Source: Candidatus Nealsoniibacteriota bacterium (lineage in GTDB: Bacteria > Patescibacteriota > Minisyncoccia > Minisyncoccales > GWA2-38-27). From it: a stretch of 8,605 bases of DNA. The stretch is taken from the NCBI GenBank assembly GCA_016867195.1, contig VGKE01000008.1:1-8605 (forward strand), given 5' to 3'. Under the pieces are notes generated by a model that did no database searches, had not been told where the DNA came from, and saw only the letters and a program-made list of their open reading frames with translations. The first letter of the stretch is position 1. Every line of letters starts with the position of its first letter. Both the position numbers and the translations under genes were made by a program. Of this stretch, positions 1 to 6,192 are shown in pieces.

Positions 1-1
1 C

Positions 2-982
2 CAGTATTTGGTTGACCATTACGGAATAAAAATTTTGGTTGATTCTTTGCAATCTTCAAAAATTGGCATCCCTTCTTTAGATGAGGCATTGCAAAAAAAT
101 GGCTTCAAGCAGGATTTTTCCCAGATTTTTGCCGACTGGTTGCTCGCTGTTTTAATTAATGATTGTAATTTCGGCCCCAGATATTGTTATTTAAATCCAA
201 ATTTGAAAAATTTGAAAATTAGTCCTCTGGTTCATTTTTTGCCCCTTGTTACAGAAGGAAGTTTGACAGTAAGTTATTTAATTAAAGAATGGGCTGGAAA
301 TTGGCAAAAAATTATTGGAGGCAAAGGAAGTTTGGTTTTTGAATTTGACGGCCAGGATGACAAAGATTTTAATTTTCTTTACATAATTTGTGATTATCAA
401 GAAAAATGCCTTCTTGACTCTTTGGATTTGGATAAAGACCAAAAGGGCAAAATAACCCTTTCCGAGTTTGATGTCAAATATACCTCTTTAACCATTATTC
501 CTTTTATTCAAACCAAGGTTTCGGGCTATAATGGTTCTGAACCCTCTTATCAATTTTCCTGGATGATTTCAACCAAGGAAGAAAAATCAGAAGCGGAAAA
601 AGAGGCCGAATTAATCAACCGTCTTTTAGCCCGGATTGAGGATTTAAAAAGACAGATTAGCGAGGTTCAGGTAAAAATAGACGGTATTTTAGCCAACCGC
701 GGCCAGAAAATCAACTGTTCAAAAATTGAAAAAGACCTTTATTTTGGGATGAGAAATAATCCGGAAGTCATTTGTCTCCAGGAATTTTTAAAAGCCCGGG
801 GAGTGGATATTTATCCCGAGGGTTTGGTAACCAGCAATTTTCTTTTTTTAACCCGGTTAGCGGTAATTCGTTTCCAGGAAAAATACGCGGATGAGATATT
901 AAGACCGCTTGGTCTGGAAAGAGGAACCGGCTATGTCGGGGTTGCAACGAGAGCGAAGATTAATAGTATATTATCTAAATAA
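2..982 (+). CDS. Secreted/surface protein with C-terminal peptidoglycan-binding domain (5' partial)
   Basis: The frame is open to the left edge, so the N-terminus, any signal peptide and any catalytic centre lie outside the window; the TTG at 8 is probably just an internal Leu codon. The visible part has three sections. The first (about 2-560) has a helical segment (YLVDHYGIKILVDSL, then QIFADWLLAVLIND) followed by a beta-rich stretch; this resembles the region after the zinc site in secreted metallopeptidases of the M6/M30/MA type, but no HExxH is present, so that is inference. Next comes a charged coiled coil (about 580-690). Last is a PG_binding_1-like domain (about 750-979) with LQEFLKARG, YPEGLVT, AVIRFQEKYA and VGVATRAKIN, the usual helix pattern of this fold. 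The domain would anchor the protein to cell-wall peptidoglycan. It ends with TAA just before a hairpin and is probably a separate transcription unit from the sugar genes. Confidence 0.7.
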   Translation, partial: QYLVDHYGIKILVDSLQSSKIGIPSLDEALQKNGFKQDFSQIFADWLLAVLINDCNFGPRYCYLNPNLKNLKISPLVHFLPLVTEGSLTVSYLIKEWAGNWQKIIGGKGSLVFEFDGQDDKDFNFLYIICDYQEKCLLDSLDLDKDQKGKITLSEFDVKYTSLTIIPFIQTKVSGYNGSEPSYQFSWMISTKEEKSEAEKEAELINRLLARIEDLKRQISEVQVKIDGILANRGQKINCSKIEKDLYFGMRNNPEVICLQEFLKARGVDIYPEGLVTSNFLFLTRLAVIRFQEKYADEILRPLGLERGTGYVGVATRAKINSILSK

Positions 983-999
983 TCCGAATCGCGTAAGGC

Positions 1000-1033
1000 A
1001 AAAACAACATTGGTTGTCAATTGTTGGTTTTTT
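1000..1033 (+). terminator. Possible AT-rich intrinsic terminator after the peptidoglycan-binding gene
   Basis: An A5 tract (1000-1004) is followed by CAAC (1005-1008) and ATTG (1009-1012), a GTTGT loop (1013-1017), then CAAT (1018-1021), GTTG (1023-1026) and T6 (1028-1033), with single-base bulges at T1022 and G1027. This gives about 13 pairs ending in a T-run, 18 nt after the stop codon. The stem is low in GC, so termination may be weak. The element overlaps the -35 box of the next promoter. Confidence 0.4.
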
Positions 1034-1041
1034 GCTATAAT
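1014..1041 (+). promoter_or_regulatory. Strong sigma70-type promoter with extended -10, driving the epimerase gene
   Basis: TTGTCA (1014-1019, five of six matches to TTGACA) is separated by 16 bp from a perfect TATAAT (1036-1041), which is preceded by TG at 1033-1034, an extended -10. The expected transcription start is about 7 nt past the -10 box, near 1048. The ATG of the epimerase is at 1050, so the mRNA would be leaderless or carry only a base or two of leader. Confidence 0.7.
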
Positions 1042-1049
1042 AAAAAATT

Positions 1050-2015
1050 ATGGGAATTCTTGTTACCGGCGGAGCCGGATTCATAGGAAGTCATTTGGTT
1101 GACAGATTATTGGAGCAAGGTCATAAAGTAAAAATTATTGATAACCTATCTAGCGGTTCTGAAAAAAACCTAAATCCAAAAGCAGAATTTTTTAATTTAG
1201 ATATTAGAGACCTTGAAAAAATAACACCCGTTTTTAAAGACACTGATTATGTTTTTCATTTAGCCGCTATCCCCCGGGTTCCGCTTTCAATTAAAGAACC
1301 GGTAAAAACATCGGAAACCAATATTTTTGGAACAATTAATGTTTTTAAAGCTTGCGCTGAATATAGAATAAAAAGAGTTGTTTTTGCTTCTTCTTCCTCT
1401 GTTTATGGAAATCAAGAGAGGCTCCCCCTAAAAGAAGATATGACGCCCAATCCATTAAGCCCTTATGGCTTGCAAAAGTTGGTTGGGGAGCAATTTACAA
1501 AAATTTTTTTTTCTCTTTATAATTTACCCGTTGTTTGTTTAAGATATTTTAATGTTTATGGTCCAAGGATTGACTTTAATTCTGATTATAGTTTGGTTAT
1601 CGGGAAATTTTTAAAACAAAAAGCCCAGGGAAAGCCATTAACTATTTACGGAGATGGTGAGCAAGCAAGAGGGTTCTGTTATGTTGACGATGTTGTGGGG
1701 GCAAATATCAAAGCAATGAAGTCAGAAAAAATAAAAGGAGGAGAAGTAATCAATATCGGAAGCAATAAATCCTATTCCATAAATTATCTTGCAAAATTAA
1801 TTGGAGGAGAAAAAAAATATTTACCTCCCAGAGAAGGAGATCCCCTTCATACAAAAGCCAATATAACTTTGGCTAAAAAACTTTTAGGATGGGAACCAAA
1901 AATAACCTTTGAGCAGGGATTGGAAAAGACAAGGGAGTGGTTTACCGGCCAAAACCCCGCCCTTTTTACGAAAAGAGCGAGGTTAGGCGGGTTTAATAAA
2001 AAAGACATCAAATAA
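1050..2015 (+). CDS. NAD-dependent NDP-sugar epimerase/dehydratase (extended SDR, GalE/WbpP-like)
   Basis: This is an extended short-chain dehydrogenase of 321 residues, near the usual 310-330. It has the Rossmann motif TGGAGFIG (6-13), D31 for the NAD ribose, HLAA (70-73), the serine-rich ASSSSVYG (113-120) and the catalytic pair Y139/K143 in YGLQK. Such enzymes oxidise C4 of an NDP-hexose and re-reduce it, or go on to dehydrate or decarboxylate it. The IPRVPLSIKEP stretch recalls WbpP-type UDP-GlcNAc 4-epimerases and UDP-glucuronate epimerases, so the exact substrate is open; the next gene favours a UDP-hexuronate or related sugar. The usual R-D-F of this family is R207-G208-F209 here. The catalytic fold seems to end at about W297-F298; the tail 299-321 is encoded by and around a palindrome. 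The start is set by the promoter and by the Rossmann strand beginning at residue 2. There is no Shine-Dalgarno. Confidence 0.9.
   Translation: MGILVTGGAGFIGSHLVDRLLEQGHKVKIIDNLSSGSEKNLNPKAEFFNLDIRDLEKITPVFKDTDYVFHLAAIPRVPLSIKEPVKTSETNIFGTINVFKACAEYRIKRVVFASSSSVYGNQERLPLKEDMTPNPLSPYGLQKLVGEQFTKIFFSLYNLPVVCLRYFNVYGPRIDFNSDYSLVIGKFLKQKAQGKPLTIYGDGEQARGFCYVDDVVGANIKAMKSEKIKGGEVINIGSNKSYSINYLAKLIGGEKKYLPPREGDPLHTKANITLAKKLLGWEPKITFEQGLEKTREWFTGQNPALFTKRARLGGFNKKDIK
1953..1984 (-). repeat. REP-like palindrome inside the 3' end of the epimerase gene
   Basis: The arms 1953-1966 and 1971-1984 can form a 14-position stem around a four-base loop, TACG. On the + strand there are two C/A mismatches (1957/1980 and 1961/1976). 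On the - strand these same positions become G-U pairs, giving an unbroken RNA hairpin, so the element is best read in minus orientation. The following bases 1985-1994 (AGGCGGGTTT) are also nearly complementary to 1952-1962, so a competing pairing exists. It is much more GC-rich than its surroundings. Only one good copy is present here, so repeat status is inferred from form. Confidence 0.5.
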
Positions 2016-2018
2016 AAA

Positions 2019-2849
2019 ATGAAGAATAAATTCTTAAAAGATTTAAAAATTGGAATATGCGGCGTTGGCATGGTTGGCGGAGCCCTCAAAAACTACTTTG
2101 AGAAAAAAGGAGTTAAAACCTTAATATACGATAAAGGGAAAAATCTCGGCTCAATAGAAGAAGTTAACCAAGCAGATGTTATTTTTATTTGCGTGCCCAC
2201 CCCTTACTTAAAAGATAAAGGATTTGATTTATCTTGCGTAAAAGAATCTTGTCAAAATATTGAACAAGGAAAAATTATTGTTATCAAATCAACCGTTTTG
2301 CCGAGTACAACCGAAAAACTTCAAAACGAATTCCCTCAACATAAATTTTTATTTAATCCGGAATTTTTAACAGAACTTACTGCTGAACAGGATATGAATT
2401 ATCCTGACCGCCAAATTATCGGCTACACAGAAAAAAGCTACAACATTGCTGGCGACATTATGCAAATTCTGCCTTTGGCTCCCTATGAGAAAATAATGCC
2501 TTCAACCGAAGCTGAAATGGTTAAATACTTTGGAAATAACTGGTTCGCAGTAAAGGTTGCTTTTGCTAATCAAATTTACGATTTATGCCGGAAAATGGAA
2601 ATAAATTATGATAATGTTATGGAGGCGGCTGCTGCCGATAAAAGAATAGGTCGTTCTCATCTTGAGGTCTGGCATAAAAGTTACCGGGGTTATGGGGGAA
2701 AGTGTTTGCCAAAAGACATTAAGGCCCTTATTCAATTCGCCGATGAAAAGGGTATTAATTTGGAACTTCATAAAATTGTTGAGAAAATTAATAATCAATT
2801 AATGAAAGAGCAAAAGATTGACGACCCGGAGAAATTCAGTTTAAGATAA
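2019..2849 (+). CDS. UDP-glucose/GDP-mannose dehydrogenase-like protein lacking the C-terminal domain
   Basis: UGDH-family enzymes oxidise a UDP- or GDP-hexose to the 6-uronic acid with two NAD. The 276 residues cover the N-terminal Rossmann domain (GVGMVG at 15-20, FICVPTP, KSTVLPSTT, FNPEFLTE) and the central dimerisation helix region. The catalytic set is present: K169 and N173 in EMVKYFGNN, and C229 in GYGGKCLPKD (224-233). Usual members have 390-450 residues, the last 110 or so forming a UDP-binding domain; here the protein stops soon after the central helix (HKIVEKINNQL), at a domain boundary. The 112 bp that follow do not encode the missing domain in another frame. It may be a natural short variant, need a partner, or be a decayed gene; the intact frame and active site argue against decay. 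It begins 3 nt after the epimerase stop, so the two are surely co-transcribed. No Shine-Dalgarno is visible. Confidence 0.85.
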   Translation: MKNKFLKDLKIGICGVGMVGGALKNYFEKKGVKTLIYDKGKNLGSIEEVNQADVIFICVPTPYLKDKGFDLSCVKESCQNIEQGKIIVIKSTVLPSTTEKLQNEFPQHKFLFNPEFLTELTAEQDMNYPDRQIIGYTEKSYNIAGDIMQILPLAPYEKIMPSTEAEMVKYFGNNWFAVKVAFANQIYDLCRKMEINYDNVMEAAAADKRIGRSHLEVWHKSYRGYGGKCLPKDIKALIQFADEKGINLELHKIVEKINNQLMKEQKIDDPEKFSLR

Positions 2850-2856
2850 TAAATCC

Positions 2857-2875
2857 CCCCTTTTTCTTAAAGAGG
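2857..2875. repeat. Short imperfect hairpin after the dehydrogenase gene
   Basis: CCCCTTT (2857-2863) can pair with AAAGAGG (2869-2875) across a TTCTT loop. The one mismatch on the + strand (C2859/A2873) becomes a G-U pair on the - strand, as in the palindrome at 1953. There is no T-run after it on the + strand, so it is not a clear terminator. It may be the worn remnant of a C-run/G-run palindrome. Confidence 0.25.
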
Positions 2876-2939
2876 CGTCAGGTCCAGTAAAAAGATTATA
2901 TTTCGTCTTTATTATAGTTCCTTCGTAGGTTTAAAAAAA

Positions 2940-2945
2940 TATAAT
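2940..2945 (+). promoter_or_regulatory. Candidate -10 box before the Wzz-like gene
   Basis: A perfect TATAAT lies 16 nt before the ATG at 2962, in the 112-bp gap that separates the epimerase/dehydrogenase pair from the downstream gene run. No convincing -35 box is seen (the best-placed hexamer, 2917-2922, is GTTCCT) and there is no extended -10. The region is very AT-rich, so a chance match is quite possible. If real, the leader would be about 10 nt with no Shine-Dalgarno. Confidence 0.25.
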
Positions 2946-2961
2946 AATAATTATAAAATTT

Positions 2962-3855
2962 ATGCAATCAGAGCCCCAAGAAATCAATATCGCATTCATT
3001 ATAAGCGTTATTTTGGCTAAAAAAAGAGAAGCTATTTTGATATTCGGCATAGTGTTTTTTATGGGCATAGCGCTTACTTTTATTTTGCCAAGAAAATACC
3101 AGGCAATTGAAATACTGCGGCTTGGTATGGTTAATAAAGAGCAGGTTGAGACAATAGATGCATTAAAAATGTTATTTCAATCCGAAGCCAAACTCAATGA
3201 GATTGCCGATGAATTAGGTCTTCCCCCGCCTGATGTAGAGAAAAATTTTTCAATAGAGAGCAGGGATAAAGGAAGATTTGTTTTAATAAGGGGACAGGGT
3301 AAGAGCCCGGAAGAAGCGATGAAAATAACGAAATTAATAAGCAGAGAGATACTAAGTCGAGAGGAACGATTATATCTGCCCGTTCAAGAAAAATTTGAAG
3401 CGGAAATAATCGCTCTTGAAAAAGAAAAAGAAAGCATAGGGCAAAGAATCGACCACCAGGAGAAAACGATAAATGATTTAGAGGCGGACATCGCGTTTTA
3501 TCAGAAAGAAGTTGCCAAACGGGTTGACGCGCAGTCAGAGGACCAGGGGAGAATTGTTTCAACATATATAAAACTCTTGTCCGAAACCAAGAAAGCCAGG
3601 GACGAAGCCGTTAATGAATTAATGGTTTTCCAAAAAGATTTACCTTTTTTAGAAAGCGAAATTTTAGAAAAAAATTCTGCCCGATCTTATTTATCAAATC
3701 CCCCCGGGGTAGAAATGCAAGCATTTATGCCTAAAAAAAGTTTTATTCCGGTTAATATAGTTCAGAATATGATTTATTTTGCCATATTGGGCATATTTCT
3801 TGCCGTTATCTGGGTCTTTATAAGAACATTTCATATTAAACAACAAGCGGCGTAG
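2962..3855 (+). CDS. Wzz-like polysaccharide chain-length (co-polymerase) protein
   Basis: The 297 residues have the layout of a polysaccharide co-polymerase: a short cytoplasmic N-terminus, a membrane segment at about 24-42 (hydrophobic, ending ILPRKYQA), an extracytoplasmic domain with a strongly charged coiled coil at about 145-235, and a second membrane segment at about 268-287. The proline-containing stretch just before it (PPGVEMQAFMPKKSFIPVN) is typical of the second segment in Wzz/GNVR proteins. Such proteins oligomerise at the membrane and set the length of polymer made by the Wzx/Wzy route. No C-terminal Walker-type tyrosine kinase domain is attached, and no kinase gene follows within the window. 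It opens the tight gene run and ends 8 nt before the first glycosyltransferase. The function rests on topology and context more than on sequence identity. Confidence 0.75.
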   Translation: MQSEPQEINIAFIISVILAKKREAILIFGIVFFMGIALTFILPRKYQAIEILRLGMVNKEQVETIDALKMLFQSEAKLNEIADELGLPPPDVEKNFSIESRDKGRFVLIRGQGKSPEEAMKITKLISREILSREERLYLPVQEKFEAEIIALEKEKESIGQRIDHQEKTINDLEADIAFYQKEVAKRVDAQSEDQGRIVSTYIKLLSETKKARDEAVNELMVFQKDLPFLESEILEKNSARSYLSNPPGVEMQAFMPKKSFIPVNIVQNMIYFAILGIFLAVIWVFIRTFHIKQQAA

Positions 3856-3863
3856 AAAAAATT

Positions 3864-5003
3864 ATGCGAATTGCAATAAGTGTTTTGTCGGCAGTGGGAT
3901 ACGGCGGAAAGACATATTTTCAAAATATAATTCCTGCTTTAGCGCGCCTTGATAACGAAAACGAATATTATATTTTTATATCCAAAGGACATCCTCTGAT
4001 TTCGTCTATTGTGAAATCAAATTTTATATTCTATGAATGTCTGGGAAAAAATCAATCACCTGCAAAACGTTTTTTTTGGGAGCAATTTGTCTTTCCGCGT
4101 AAAATTAAAAAATGTAAAATAGACGTTTTATTTACGGCAAAGAATTTAAACGTATTCTTCGCGCCATGTAAAACGATTATCGCAATACGAAATACCGAAC
4201 CCTTCAGATACCGCGAGTACAAAAATAACTGGAAACTTGATATAATCTCGTGGATTAGATGGCAACTAACTAAATGGTCTGTGCGGAAAGCGCATCGTGT
4301 TATAGCGGTGTCGCAATATGTAAAAGACCTTCTTAAAGAACGGTTTCCGGGAATTGAAAATAAGGTTGAAATAGCGTATAACGGCAATCCGGTATTACAA
4401 AATCCGAAATCAAATGTTAGAACTCTTAATTTTATATTAACCGCTTCTAAATTTGTTTCCTATGCAAATCAATTAAATTTACTGCGCGGTTATGCAGAAT
4501 TTTTAAGACGCAAACCGGATGCGCCGTCGCTTTGGTTTGCGGGAGATATTCATGATAAAGAATATTTTAGAAAAACGTTATATTTCGTAAAAAGGGCAGG
4601 GATTGAGAGCCGAGTAAAGTTTTTAGGGCTTATACCCCAGGAACAGTTGTTAAGGTTGATGCGTCAAGCAATGGCTTTTGTTTTTCCCTCAACCCTTGAG
4701 GCCTGCCCTCATACTTTGATTGAAGCGATGGCTTGCGGGGTCCCTATAATTACTTCTAATTTTCCTCCAATGCCGGAAATATGTACCGATGCTGCCATCT
4801 ACTTTAATCCCAAAAGTCCCCAAGACATTGCAGATAAAATAGAAAAGACGCTTGCCGATAAAGAAGCGCGTCGGCATTTAAGCGGTGCCGGCCTTGCTCG
4901 TGTTAAATTTTTTACCTGGGATAAAACCGCCGAACAGCTTCAGAAGATATTTACAAAAACGCATTATGAGAATTCTTCTTATAACCGCCAATTATTACCC
5001 TGA
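3864..5003 (+). CDS. GT4-type (GT-B fold) glycosyltransferase
   Basis: A 379-residue retaining-type glycosyltransferase of the GT4/Glycos_transf_1 kind. The N-terminal acceptor domain starts with a glycine-rich loop (G12-Y-G-G15) in the usual place after the first strand. The linker has VIAVSQYV (146-153), the common 'AVS' signature. The C-terminal donor domain has the E-x7-E motif E279/E287 within LEACPHTLIEAMACGVP, which binds the nucleotide-sugar donor. Donor and acceptor cannot be told from sequence. It would act on the cytoplasmic face of the membrane, adding a sugar to the lipid-linked repeat unit. It ends with TGA, which supports the standard use of TGA as a stop in this genome. Its last 38 nt overlap the start of the next transferase. 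GCG alanine codons are frequent (about 9 of 30 by hand count), unlike in the epimerase and dehydrogenase. Confidence 0.88.
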   Translation: MRIAISVLSAVGYGGKTYFQNIIPALARLDNENEYYIFISKGHPLISSIVKSNFIFYECLGKNQSPAKRFFWEQFVFPRKIKKCKIDVLFTAKNLNVFFAPCKTIIAIRNTEPFRYREYKNNWKLDIISWIRWQLTKWSVRKAHRVIAVSQYVKDLLKERFPGIENKVEIAYNGNPVLQNPKSNVRTLNFILTASKFVSYANQLNLLRGYAEFLRRKPDAPSLWFAGDIHDKEYFRKTLYFVKRAGIESRVKFLGLIPQEQLLRLMRQAMAFVFPSTLEACPHTLIEAMACGVPIITSNFPPMPEICTDAAIYFNPKSPQDIADKIEKTLADKEARRHLSGAGLARVKFFTWDKTAEQLQKIFTKTHYENSSYNRQLLP

Positions 5004-6186
5004 AATTCGTTCAATTGCAATGATGTGTAAAGAGCTTGCGGAAGAATTAGTTTCAAGGGGACATAAGGTTACAGTGCTTACCAATTGGCCGCGCCATAAT
5101 TTACCGGGCGGGATAAGCCCGGAATCTTTTAAAATTGAAACAGAAGAGAATGGGGTGCGAGTTCTTAGGGTTAAGGCCCTGCCAATTCATAGAATTAATT
5201 ATTATATTAGAGGAATTGCGCAGATTACTTCTCCCTTTTTGTTTTTACGAATATTGAAGAAAAGGATACGTGAGAAAATAGATAAGGTTATTATATATAG
5301 CCCACCTATTTTTCTGGCTCGTATGGGAGCGATTCTAAAAAGAAAACATAAAGCGTGCGTTCTTTTAAACGTACAGGATATATTTCCGCAAAATGCGATT
5401 GATTTGGGAATTTTGCGCAATAAACTCCTTATTAAGTATTTTGAGCGCGTGGAATACAATGCTTACCGTGCGGCCGATGTATTGACTACTTGCACCGAAG
5501 GAGCGCGACAGTTTTTAATCAATCATAAAATGGTGCCTCCGGAAAAAGTATTCGCAATCTATAATTGGATTGATTTTGGACCCTATGAAAAAGCGCGGCC
5601 GGCCGGATTCCGTTCTCGTTACGGATTAAACGGCAAGTTTGTAATAGTATTCGCCGGTGTTATGGGGCCATCGCAAGGATTGGAATATGTTATCGGAACA
5701 GCGCGAGAAGTTGCAGATTGTAAAGATATAGTATTCCTTTTGCTGGGCGATGGAACTTCGCGGCCGTGCCTTGAAAAAATAGCAAAAAGATATATGCTTA
5801 AGAATGTACGGTTTGGTGATTTTGTTTCACCGCGCGATTATCCATCGCTTCTTAAAGAAATGGATGTAGGGTTAATAGCGCTTGAGAAGAATTGTAAGAC
5901 GCCGACAATTCCGGGAAAATTTTTCGGATTTGCCGCAGCGAAATTACCAATTCTCGCATTTTTGAATCAAGAAAGCGAGGGGCATAAAATTATTAAAGAA
6001 GCGAAGTGCGGCTATTCAATTATTCCGGAATGCGTAAAAAGCGGAGCGAAATTAGTGCGCAGAATGCGGGACGAACGTCAAATGTTTAAGTATTTTGGGG
6101 AAAATGGATATAACTATGCCAAGACCCGTTTTTCAAAAGAAAAATGCATTAATAAAATAGAAAATATTTTTATATTTTCTAAGTAA
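4966..6186 (+). CDS. WbuB-like GT4 glycosyltransferase
   Basis: I chose the ATG at 4966 (406 residues) rather than the in-frame GTG at 4885, because the protein then begins MRILLITANYYPEI, the first strand and loop expected of WbuB-type GT4 enzymes; the extra 27 residues upstream look like no family member. The N-terminal Glyco_trans_4_4 domain contains V136-Q-D-I-F-P141. The donor domain opens with FAGVMGPSQGLE (229-240), a version of the family's YAGN-GxxQGL loop. The region that normally reads PSKxxEYLAAGKP is P316-G-K-F-F-G-F-A-A-A-K-L-P328, so the first Glu of a classic E-x7-E is not evident, as in other WbuB relatives. WbuB transfers an N-acetyl-fucosamine in O-antigen synthesis; here only the family is claimed, not the sugar. 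It overlaps the previous gene by 38 nt and ends 6 nt before the cupin gene. No Shine-Dalgarno is seen. Confidence 0.85.
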   Translation: MRILLITANYYPEIRSIAMMCKELAEELVSRGHKVTVLTNWPRHNLPGGISPESFKIETEENGVRVLRVKALPIHRINYYIRGIAQITSPFLFLRILKKRIREKIDKVIIYSPPIFLARMGAILKRKHKACVLLNVQDIFPQNAIDLGILRNKLLIKYFERVEYNAYRAADVLTTCTEGARQFLINHKMVPPEKVFAIYNWIDFGPYEKARPAGFRSRYGLNGKFVIVFAGVMGPSQGLEYVIGTAREVADCKDIVFLLLGDGTSRPCLEKIAKRYMLKNVRFGDFVSPRDYPSLLKEMDVGLIALEKNCKTPTIPGKFFGFAAAKLPILAFLNQESEGHKIIKEAKCGYSIIPECVKSGAKLVRRMRDERQMFKYFGENGYNYAKTRFSKEKCINKIENIFIFSK

Positions 6187-6192
6187 GACGTT

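Noticed and set aside
431..466. EF-hand-like loop DKDQKGKITLSE (D, D, G, I and E at loop positions 1, 3, 6, 8 and 12) in the first gene
   Set aside because: Position 5 is Lys rather than Asp/Asn/Ser, and the flanks look like beta strands rather than the two helices of an EF-hand. It fits better as a strand-turn-strand in a beta domain.
1505..1512. T8 run inside the epimerase as a slippage or frameshift site
   Set aside because: The protein is continuous and well conserved on both sides (YGLQK before, LRYFNVYGPR after), so no shift is needed.
2847..2961. The missing dehydrogenase domain being present in another frame after a frameshift at the C6 run (2855-2860)
   Set aside because: Only 112 bp remain before the next gene. 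They are AT-rich, contain stops and could hold at most a third of the missing domain.
3194..3565. Minus-strand open frame of 123 codons opposite the Wzz-like gene, and other minus-strand frames in the window
   Set aside because: They lie opposite well-supported + strand genes and their translations show no recognisable domain; they are antisense shadows.
4885..4965. Earlier in-frame GTG start for the WbuB-like transferase
   Set aside because: The 27 extra residues do not resemble the family and would lengthen the overlap with the preceding gene to 119 nt. The ATG at 4966 starts exactly at the first Rossmann strand.
5001..5003. TGA decoded as glycine (SR1/Gracilibacteria code)
   Set aside because: TGA ends the first glycosyltransferase after its fold is complete and ends the flippase in an ATGA overlap. 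Readthrough would give no meaningful extension. There are no in-frame TGAs inside the other genes.
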